Source: Phoronis australis (lineage: Eukaryota > Phoronida > Phoronidae). From it: a stretch of 64,000 bases of DNA. Location of the stretch: NCBI GenBank assembly GCA_002633005.1, contig NMRA01000599.1, positions 89,954 to 153,953 of the forward strand, in the 5' to 3' direction. Positions 36,095 to 46,188 of the stretch are shown here, one piece after another. The notes under the pieces were generated by a model that worked only from the letters and a program-made list of their open reading frames with translations, was not told where the DNA came from and did no database searches. A program made the position numbers and the translations under genes. The first letter of the stretch is position 1. Each line of letters opens with the position of its first letter.

Positions 36095-36296
36095 GGATAC
36101 CTGTTTGAGCCGAGACAACACAAAGTGATACCAAGTCGTCGTCATTGTCAGACGAAAATTTGCCGGTGCAACCAGTCCGTATGAACAATTTATACTGGTG
36201 TGACTGTGCCGTGGAGAATGTGAACTCTAGCCAGCCAGTGAGCCAGCCGATACTCAGCTCTGTAAACTTGGGTTGGTTAGTTACCGACTATGTATG
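36095..36296 (+). pseudogene. Fragment resembling the P2RX7 C-terminal-like domain entry
   Basis: One frame reads GYLFEPRQ. A one-base shift then gives SDTKSSSLSDENLPVQPV and RMNNLYWCDC. The order F-E-P, acidic Ser-rich linker, then N-x-x-WCxC resembles proteins carrying a P2X7-receptor C-terminal-like zinc domain, common in invertebrate mobile-element-related genes. The following cysteines of that family are not seen. Low confidence; it may be linked with the THAP fragment 1.2 kb upstream. Confidence 0.28.
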
Positions 36297-37149
36297 AGTT
36301 CCGTTAGACCCCAAAAATTCACACAGTCCGTTGACTAGACCTACCCGGGTATAGTTGACATGCTCGTCATCTCTTCGTAAAACTTAGGCTACATCAACAT
36401 GTAAAGCTAACGGACCGGCGGGGGTGCATGCACAATCTGGAAGTCAACCAACACTCAACTTGTTCGTTGCAGCCGTTTAAGTGGAAAACAATCAAATAAA
36501 CGTCTTTTTCTAGCATAAATCGCCAACTTTTGGAACAAAGAAGTGTGTCGTCCGTTTTAAAAATAGCTCGCTCGTGACACGGCGTACGCGCCATTTCCTA
36601 AAATTTTGAGACGTCTGTCGGGAGATGATAACGGCTTCGCAGCACCAAGGTTTGTTTTAAAATTCGGTTTGCCGGATTGAAAATACTAAAAACAAGTTCT
36701 GATAATTTGTTTTGACATGTACGCAACCTAGGTGCCGGCAGCGAAGAACCCTTGATAAAAACTCGGGGGAAAGAAACTGGTAAAGTTCAGGTGACGTAAT
36801 CGCAAAAAGCCGACTCAAGAGAACGCATCACAATTTTTGCAGCAGCCGATTAACGATCGCTAACTTTTCCAACACCGGTAAATAAGTTAGTTTACACTAG
36901 GAATCTGGTTCCTAGGTTTACTCAAGAATGAGAGGTAGTTTTAATGACACTAATTTTGAGTCAGATTTTATTTGTCTATTTTTTTACCCACATCGGCGCA
37001 AACCTGTAATTCTATATTTAGTATACAGCTTTGGGCCAAGGCTTGGGTAACCCGGCGATGGTTTGCGATGACCATCCCTTTAGAAGACACCTTTTTCGAA
37101 GAGTTCGAATAACCTCATGCGCGCACTCAGCCTTTAATATGGGGGCCTC

Positions 37150-37400
37150 GAATTATCTCTGACAAAGTGGACCTTTTGTTAACAAAAACGTGGGAGGACT
37201 AAAAAACGGGGTACCACCTTCAGGTCTGTGAACTGTGCGTCTGCGCCTCCTTTTTAGTGGACTTTTGTCTCGTTTTCTCTCACTTTTTGTTTCTCTGAGG
37301 CGGACCCTTTTACCCACTTCGCCAAATGGGGGGAGGCTCGTTCGAGCCCCCCGAGCCCCCCGGGTGCGCGCATGAACCAGAAGCCATACAAAAGGCATAT
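37150..37400. other. GC-rich island
   Basis: It is locally GC-rich with a foldback (GGGGGAGGCTCG...CGAGCCCCCC) at 37327-37360. There is no reliable coding frame and no tRNA. Confidence 0.35.
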
Positions 37401-38230
37401 ATAACCTTTTACAGCACTGTAGCAAACAGTAAAAAATAAGAACGACTATGATGTAAAGTCTTCACAATATGGCACAGCAATATAAGTGACACGTCACTCA
37501 CATATCAGCCAATCAGCGATCGCTGTCAGGATCTTAGTCTTTTGACAATAACTATAAATGAGCTTTTGTTTAGCGCGCATCTCGGGCAATTGTGAGATTT
37601 ATTTGTATGATAGAACCATTTAACTGCTGCATTATTTTTACTACAGTGCCCTTTTAATGTTAAAGGAGTTTCCGATAATTTGAACCGACTTACTTTTTAA
37701 AAGTCGTCAAAATTGTGGGTCATATTATACCTTATCTTTTGGAACCTGAGGTAAATGTCAAGCTTCAATTAGCTTTCGGAATTTTGTAAACTTTTAAACG
37801 CCTTAAACGCGAAAAATGTTATTTGAGACCGCTTCTACTACGTGGCAAATCTTGGCCAGCCATGTTCAAGCATTTCAGTTTTCAATGTCTTTTGCAGTTC
37901 AAAGTAAGTCCATTTCGTTAGCGTCTGGGTAAATTTACAAAAATGAGCAGTTATTTAATAGGCTATGATGGTGTCTCGACTTTTCATTAACAATACTGAA
38001 ACAGCTATCTGTAAATTCCCGAAATTGTTTTAAAAAGAGATTTTGGTTACAGGTACTTCGGTTGTTTGAAGGTAAGTGGAACAGTTCTGTAAAAATCATT
38101 GATGTAACCTTAACCAAAAACATTCTCATTAATTTTGTCTGGCGCACGCACATGCAAAGTTTCAATTCACTTGCGAGGTAATGATCAATAACGTCGACAC
38201 TACTTTTTGAATACATCAAAAAACAATTAG

Positions 38231-38283
38231 ACTGTCGTAGAAACTAAGTATTCACATTGTGAATACTAAGTAGTCACGACAGT
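38231..38283. repeat. 53-bp near-perfect palindrome
   Basis: The left arm ACTGTCGT..AAACTAAGTATTCAC pairs with the right arm GTGAATACTAAGTAGTCACGACAGT, with almost no loop. It would form a cruciform or a hairpin RNA. It could be a tiny foldback transposon remnant. Confidence 0.75.
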
Positions 38284-40159
38284 GTAATGGTTCTTTTGAT
38301 GCATTCAACGAAATCAATCAAAAACGTCATTATCAACTGCTGCTCGCCAACTCAAATTTACACCAAGAGCGTCTATTGTAGACACAAAACAGTTCATCAG
38401 CAACATGGTTCCCAGAGAAATAACTTCTTGGACAACTTCCACTGCATTTATAACGCACACATCTTTTGTTTCCTATGCGTAGAATGTTGCTGTCGATTAT
38501 ACCATCTTGAATATTCAATTAGGTAAAGTAAACAAACCAATGCACGTGCGTTCCCCAAGTAAGTGGACAGGTGAGTGACTGTTATACTAATATTTTCGAA
38601 AGACATTATCCAAAGTTTGCAATTACGACACTCCCAAAACATTCAGGATTTTCACAAACTCGTTTTTCTTTCTGACATCTACGTACGCTCAATTTTGCAT
38701 TGAGAAAAATCCTGTAAGGTCAGCTACGTTTTTTCAGAATTCCTCCCCAGGGTAAATTTGTACACTGTTAGGTAGACCTCGAGACAAAGAAAAAACAAGT
38801 ATTGATGAGTAATACCGCAAATTATATTTATGTTAACCTACACGTGTTTTTATATGGGTGGGTTATTAGCCGAGGTAGTTGATGCGCTGTGCGAGGCCGA
38901 AATACCACATGGCTGCTTAAGATCTAACCATTTCTTTGGTGTTTTATTATTTTGTGGCGTAAAAATAACAGTAGTGATTTCCAATTAAACTCAATCAAAA
39001 ATTTTTATTGACATGACACATTATCTACAAAGCAACAGGATTTGTGTGCCTCTAATCCTGGACCGAACCCAAAACCAAGAACTCATGGTAGTAGGTCAAA
39101 TTACATGTAGCCATAGCGATATTATGAATGACAGTTGCAACTTAATGAAAAGGGGATAAAATGAAAATTGCTGACAATAAATAAAAATCCATAAATTACA
39201 AAAAACAGGAAAATTTGTGTTTAGAATACTATCTCAAATATCGTCTGTTCACCTACCACTCCACGAAAATGGAAGCTAACTTGGATTTGGGGTTCAGCTT
39301 TGAACAATGTGAATTCGAATGAGGAGAGATGGATTTGGTCTCACAGTCTGAGGTAGCTAGTGAGAGATATGGGGACAAAGTTGACGAAGTGGAAGTGCAA
39401 TAATTCATAGAATCGATAAAAATGAAGACACCAAGAAAAAAGAAACGCCATTGATATCAGAGCTTTTGTAACCTGGCTTTTCAGTGTCGTTGTATTCCTA
39501 AGCGTTTTGACCAAAGAAGAAGAAATTAAGGCTCAGCGAAGAAATGGGGTTAGAGTTTAAGTATGTGGTCTCGTGAAAATACTCACGCGACACATCAACC
39601 TCGGCTTATAGCACACATCTTTAAAAAACCCATGTAGTTTAACATATATTTCAAAGTAAAGTTTAGTGACCGCGCATGCCCAGACCATGGTTTATAGCGA
39701 CTAAAAGACAGAATTTACTGATACCTGTTAACACTTACTTTTAACAGAAATGGCCCTGGACGTCCAAAATCGACTGACGCTCGTACTGAACTGGTTATTT
39801 CTCTCTTTCCCAGGATTGGTTACAGGTTGCCTAATAACATGAAATAATTACTTTTGAGTGAACGCGCCAATTCCCGGGGTAATACAGATTAACTTCAGTA
39901 ATAATGTCGATAACGACGTTGCAATTTCTTAATCACTTCTGACATATGTGCTATTTACATGAACCGCCAGGTTTGACAGAAATAGAAGTGCCGTCAATAG
40001 AAAGTGGAAAAGTTACTATTTTACCGATTTACAATCGTCACACAGAGGAAATGAAGGAAATTATTGTAAAGCCCGGAAATAGAATGTCTAATCAAAAAGC
40101 ACTCACAACGATTTGATAAATATCACCCAAAATAGAAATTGGAATTTAATGGATTTGAA

Positions 40160-40310
40160 AAGCTGAGTATTACAATGGACACTTCCCTGCTCAAACTGAA
40201 GAAGGGGCACATATATTGGCGACAGGCATTGCAGGGCGACGTGCCGTCGGCGGCTTGAGCAGCGTGATTTCCATGAGCTCGGACGGCGACAGTTCAAGCT
40301 ACGCCATTGG
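40160..40310 (-). pseudogene. Cytidine-deaminase-like fragment
   Basis: On the minus strand a GC-rich patch in AT-rich surroundings encodes HAAQAADGTSPCNACRQYM. SPCxACRQ is the second zinc-binding motif of cytidine deaminases. An in-frame TGA lies about 35 codons upstream and the first motif (C/H-A-E) is absent, so this is a fragment or an exon with an unrecognised acceptor. No clear splice sites. Confidence 0.28.
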
Positions 40311-41339
40311 TTCTCCTTATGTGGAAAGTGGGAAATAAAATATTCCAGCAACCGACGTACGCACCTCAGAGCAAATGAGGGCCGCTTGAGGGGGAAACGG
40401 ACTATGTCTTATCAGTGAGCTACGGTTGCCATCGGAAAGAAGTAACAGTTTGATTTCCACGCACATGAATACACACTAACCTTATTAATGAATCAGAAAT
40501 TGAATGGGATATGTATGAAATTACCAAGATGACCAATAAAATGCATAACGAGACGAGTTCATATTTGCCGCTCAATGCTTGTTTCAGTGATTCCAATATA
40601 TTGTCAAGTCTACTACTGAGAAAAAATGATACATGCACTTGTATTCACGTTTTCTTAAATAAAAATAACAAAATGCGTCTTTTGTGTTCTCCACAAAAGA
40701 AATTGAGAAAATTGATTTTTTTACTTTCCTTGCAAAACACAGAAAGTTTGCGTTAGAGCTTAGAAACTTATCGTATAGGTAGATCCAACAACCGTCACCT
40801 AACCACGCACGCCACAGTTTCTGTTGCGACGGCTCCACAAGCGCAAAGATAATAAGTCCCGTTTTGCAATCGTACTGGTACACCGACTTCTTTACGTTGT
40901 GTTTTTGGTCATATTTTCACTGAAACCATACAGATCCACAATGCCTAAATGGGTACTGGGGAAGTAAACAGACTATTCCTGGCGGTATATCGCACGAGAC
41001 TCATTCACAAATTTCGCCAACCCATTCCCACGTCGAATTTCAGCCGCAGATTAAGATCGATTCAAACAGGTCCAGTTGGGATTAGTATAATTGTTTCGTG
41101 TAATAGTATGACTTTTAAGTGAGGTGATCCGGCATTTTTTTCCAAAAATGATGGTGAAAAACTACCTCAAGCAATTTTATTGCTTTATTTTTTAGTGTCC
41201 AGTAGAGGTCTAGGGCTAAGAGTGGATTGTCGACGAGATCACGTTTCCCTATGGTTGATAAGTCTGCTTATTTTGCCAAAAATCTACAAAACTAACGCAT
41301 TTTCTGAAAATAGAAATCCTGTAAAATTTGATTATTGAA

Positions 41340-41640
41340 TTTTTACCAATGTGCCATTAATTATTACTCTATGTTTTTTGTAAAATTTAGCACACAAAGC
41401 AACGGTATCAACAACGTGACTGAATTTCATATCACATAAATGTTCGAGATGAGATCACAACGTTGCTACAGTTTTCTAAAATGTCGTGTCGTTAATGCAT
41501 CTTCAGATTTTTATGAAAATCATGGAAGTCCTATTTTTAAAAGTCCTTCATGCATAAGTGAAACATTGTTAAAACAATCCCCGAGAGTGTTTTAGAGATC
41601 ACGGTATAGGGCACAGTATCGTCAACTTTCATATGAATTC
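41340..41640 (+). repeat. Interspersed repeat, partner of 13930-14260
   Basis: It shares GCTACAGTTTTCTAAAAT and flanking AAATTTAGC...ACGGTATCAACAAC blocks with the POM121 intronic copy. No gene is seen between 40320 and 43980. Confidence 0.45.
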
Positions 41641-42311
41641 GATTAAGCTTATTTTAACACCTTAAAAGTTGTTCTAAGTACGATGGACGGCACCTATGTG
41701 TCAATGTTAAAAATAATAAGACTATTTTTAATTGAATTTTCAAATCAAACCTATATTAGATTGCATTTCTCCAAAAACGGACAATTTATGAACTCGGTGA
41801 CGTCAATCATACATCAAATATACAAATTACACATGGGGCTAGGTTGCGTAAAACTTCACATTTCATCCCCTTGGTAGCTATTATTTTTGTTAGAGCAAAA
41901 ACAGTGGATTACGGAATCATTTGCTGCTGCCGCATTTAGCATCCATTTCCCAAAACACCGAACAGGAGTGGTTTCAAAGTACTGACTAACGTTTGACTAA
42001 TTTGAACCATTTAAAGATACTTTTCCACTTCACTTTAAGTGTCATAGAACGCGAAAAGCAAGAAATTGCATCGTTCAAAGTATTCCTCAACCACAGAAAC
42101 TACTCACCAGGCATTTTTACTGTTTGTTCGTAAAAAAATGAAATTCTGTCAATGTCAAAGAATCTTCCCTTTAGTTTCAAATAAAACAAAAAAAATGATC
42201 TGTAAACTGCTCCTCACTTCGTCGATTTTTCTACCACAAGGCATAGCACGTCTCCTATTTAGTATTAAAGGCAAAACATAGACGTAGCACATTTCCGTTA
42301 TGAGGAAAATG

Positions 42312-42324
42312 TGACCTTTGACCT
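42312..42324 (-). promoter_or_regulatory. Perfect DR1 nuclear-receptor half-site pair
   Basis: The reverse complement reads AGGTCAAAGGTCA, the consensus direct repeat with one-base spacing bound by HNF4 or RXR heterodimers. It lies 3.4 kb upstream of the SLC6 start. A single site can occur by chance. Confidence 0.3.
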
Positions 42325-43987
42325 TTGATATAAACGAACAATGACGACTATGCGTTTGGAAAACGTTTACTGGATAATTCTTTGAGCGCATGTGCGCACG
42401 TGTATTATTAGGGATGGGGAATTTGAAAACTGTGTTGGGATGAATGAGTGTATATTCCGTCTGTGTTTCAAAAACAAGTGAATCTAACGATGTTTCCTAG
42501 AAATTCTTGCATTATTCAAAGTGAATAACTCTCAAGAAGTAGAGCGTTCCATGCCTCTTTAAGTGAAAAAACACAAAACGAATTTTAACGCAAACCAAAA
42601 GATTATGCCCACTTTTTTCAAAATGAAAACACGAAATGAAATTTAATTTATAATGCCCATCTTATTGATGCCATTTCGTTCAGTAAGCTGCCTTAGTTGG
42701 TGGCAACAAAGGAACAGTATCTTTAAGGGTAACCGTGTGGTAACGTTAAAATTTGGCCTCGGTATTTATCTTAAAAATGCCTGGTGCAATTCAAAGAAAA
42801 TTTTCCATTATTTCATTCTTTTACTTTGCTCAAAACACTTTTAGGGACGTTTTAAAATATTTTAATTTGAACTATTGAAACTGGAACTCATCTCTAATTC
42901 ATTAACTTCAAATTTAACAGGCTTTCCGATTTCAGAAAATGCATGTTGTCTCAAACACATCGAATTACAGCAATTGTATTGTTTATCGACTAGACCCAAA
43001 ATCACGGGTTTAACTCATGCATTTGACGAAACGAACGGCAGTGTACGTTTCTGGTGAATTGGCAGATTTTATTTAAAAAGAGTAACTGTCATTTTCAAAG
43101 ATTTTGTTCAACACATATTGAAATGATTTGCTTGCTCTTGTTTCCACTTAAACTTAAGATGCAGTAGAACGTCTATGACAAACGGAACTGTAGAAATGCG
43201 CTCACGGCATTGTTAATTGAACTTGGCTTCTTGAAACTGAACTTATGCAATACATTGCCAGTCACCCTCCATATTACAAAAAAGAATAAAGTTGCTATAA
43301 ACCCACGTTCTGTAGAGAATTAAAAGTCTAGAAACTGGTCTTATTTCGTTTCTTTCCTAGATGGACCATTCTTAACGTATCACTAGCTAGAACCCGTGCT
43401 AGTGTACGGGAATCAACTTTCGTTGTGTTTACGCTAGACGTGGGAAGTTGCCCTGGCGATACATGTCTAAGTTAGAGAACAAAAATATTAAGAAAAAGCT
43501 TTGCTGTTATCAATGATTTTTAAGTACCAGTTATTATTGTCATCAATTTTTGTTCTTAAATATCACATTTAATTTTTTTGGTGGAATATCCATTTTTACA
43601 GTTATTTCGCCGTATACGATGTGATGTTGGTAACATCACGAAGTACATACACGCAATGTGTCTTTATTACCAAATCTCAAATGCACAGATGAATGAAGAA
43701 TGTACGTTTTACATGTGCAGCAGTTGTGAGCAAAGTATTCAATCAAATTATCTTGGTATTATTCCCATCATAGGAGAGCCTGAAGTCGATTGCTGTGCGA
43801 ACAGATAGTGGCAAAGAGAGCGCAGTGGCCTTGGCATCTGTAATACAGCAGCTTTTGTGAGAAACATTTGCTGCCAATAAATGCACGTTTTTTTCAAAGT
43901 ATCCTTTAAATGTTTTCTTAGCGTAAAGTTCCGGCTTTTGAGGCTTTTTCAAAATTTTCTGTGTGGGTATATACAGTTCTGGCGTGG

Positions 43988-44135
43988 GTTCAGTAACGCT
44001 AGGGCCGACGCTAGGATCTACGCTAGGACCTATCTAAAATCTAGCCAAAGTCAAGTTCTCATTTAAGATACACGGCAACATCTCTCGTAATCTCGCGAAG
44101 TCTTGCTTTTTAGCTATGTCCTAGAGTTACTGAAC
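43988..44135 (+). mobile_element. MITE family B, copy 2
   Basis: It is bounded by GTTCAGTAACGCTAGG and CCTAGAGTTACTGAAC, inverted repeats matching at 15 of 16 positions. It shares its interior with 11042-11168. A 12-base motif (GACGCTAGGATC-like) is repeated near the left end. Confidence 0.75.
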
Positions 44136-44664
44136 AGGAGGCTGTACCGGACATCACACTGGCCCTGAACGAAAGACAACACGAAACCGTTACTCAATGT
44201 TAGCGGGACATGAGCCTTTGTCTGCATGGTACAAACAAGTTAAAATTAGGTACAATTGAAACGTTTAAACAAAATACATTTGCCTCACAATTTTGATATC
44301 CTTTTTGCAATAACCACTAAATCCAGGTACTTGAATTGTGACATTACTAGTTTTTAAATTCATAATTTTTATTGCTGTAAGTGATAGACCTATGACCAAT
44401 AAGAGCGGTTTATTTAGACGTATGTGTTACAGCCACGCCCGCAGTTTAGACTTATTACGACAGTTTTCCCGGGATAGCACTAGAATTTATTTCTTTGGGT
44501 AGTTACAAGAAATTTCCGTAAACAGCTCCTCAAATATAGCACGTGGGTCTATATTCTTAATATTTTCCGAATATAAGCCCATCGAGCTGACATTTTGTGG
44601 GAAAACCCTACAAATCGCGGACAGTTTAAACTATCTCTCCGAAAGTATTCTCATGATATATTCC

Positions 44665-44985
44665 GTAAAAGGATACAAAACCCAGGGATTTCAAACAATC
44701 CTCGTTGTCTTCTGCTTCCCAAATAAAAACTCATACTTTCTTTGACACAGATAGGACATTATGGTTCTCGGTGGGTAGTCTTTCCCTACAGCTGTTGCGT
44801 AATTCGCCTAAAGCGTCGGTCACGCTTGACCGTTTAACAGACTTTGGCAAGGAATTTTCAAATTTTGCTCGAAACATATGAGGGTTATCGCGGGTTACAG
44901 AGCATTACTTTGTTTCAGAGAACCAGATGAGAACGTCCTTTTGATATCAGGTAATAGGTCAAAATCGGGTTTGGTGTCTTTTTAG
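44665..44985 (+). mobile_element. MITE family A, copy 2
   Basis: The ends GTAAAAGGATACAAAACCC and GGGTTTGGTGTCTTTTTAG are imperfect inverted repeats. The interior aligns with copies at 24421 and 46225, including GGTTACAGAGCATTACTTTG. Confidence 0.75.
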
Positions 44986-45683
44986 ATGTTCCGAAAATAG
45001 GGCGGTGGGCTTACTTTCGGAGCCAAGGTTAAAATTTTCTACCGTTTGTCGAGTTCCCCAAAATGAAATGTGTCAGCGAATGGCAAACATAAAGAACGGT
45101 GTGAGAAACAGGACACAAATTATTTCAAACGTTTTGGTTTATCTACAAAATCAACTTAACAAACAGTAGCGTTGGTACCGTGAACTATCTTAATTAGACA
45201 TATTAGTCTGCATTCCAAGTGAAAACCGCGGGCGCATATTTAATCCAGACGCCTGGGCTGATATTCAGGGTACTAAAGAGGAAGGAAATAAGTGTCATTT
45301 CTGAATATAGTCAGTGGGGTTCTGTATCATAAATTCCGCGTAAAACTCCAAGGTGAAGGATTTTTAGCCGTGGAAACACACACTAGTCATTTTTAGCTAG
45401 TGATTTTATCATAATCACAAAACGTCACTGATGGGTTTTTGGGTTTTCATAAACTATCCATTTGGGTCAAGGGCAAGACAATAAATTGCAGACAAAAGCC
45501 ATTTCAAGTAAGGTTTTAAAAAGAAGATTCAACTTTTCAGAGTGCCAACGGGGATAATTGAAAGCGGGGTTTAATGCACAGCTAAATGACATCAAGAACA
45601 ACGCTGTAGAGAGTTGTTGCCGCGGTATTCTTAACCAGAAATTACTAGCACACGCTTTCTACTAATCTCACCGAGTTTCAGAA

Positions 45684-45701
45684 ATGAAAGTGGTTGAATA
45701 A
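45684..45701 (+). promoter_or_regulatory. Five-codon upstream ORF before SLC6 gene
   Basis: ATG reads MKVVE then TAA, ending two bases before the main start codon. Such tight spacing would favour reinitiation or limit translation. Confidence 0.4.
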
Positions 45702-45703
45702 AA

Positions 45704-46188
45704 ATGAGCCAGCATTTGCCGAGCGAAGCACACGACGAGGCGATAGATTTAGCAGAGACAGAACGAACTACAACGGATTTCGACAAACCAAAACAAGAAC
45801 TTGAAACTAGTGAAGATGCCTTTTTGTCTGAGTCTGTGGGAAATATTGAACGTGACGTGAGGACCCAAAGGAGTAACGTCGAGAGTCTAAGCCCAGACCA
45901 GAACACCAAAACCGATGTACCTACTTTTAGCATTGACCTTGCAAAGTCAGAACCACCAAGCACTATCCATGTTAAGCAAAATCATTCTCTTCTGGGACCT
46001 TGGACCTTGACAAACACAAAAGATGGCGCTGCAATCACGGACGGGTTGGACGTCTACACGCAAGATTTTTCCAGAGATGAGAATCCTATGCGAGGAAATT
46101 GGGGTGGTCGAATGGATTTTATTGTGTCTTGTCTAGGTTACGCAGTGGGACTTGGAAATGTATGGAGATTTCCTTATCTGTGTTATAA
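45704..46188 (+). CDS. SLC6 exon 1: N-tail and TM1
   Basis: The first ~130 residues are acidic, Ser/Thr-rich and not conserved. TM1 with GLGNVWRF closes the exon, which splits the Lys codon before NGGGAF (donor AA|GTAAGT). Confidence 0.92.

Noticed and set aside
37153-37425. Arg-rich minus-strand ORF in the GC island
   Set aside because: Basic composition follows from GC-rich low-complexity DNA.
45631-45963. Minus-strand ORF opposite SLC6 exon 1
   Set aside because: It is a shadow of the coding exon.
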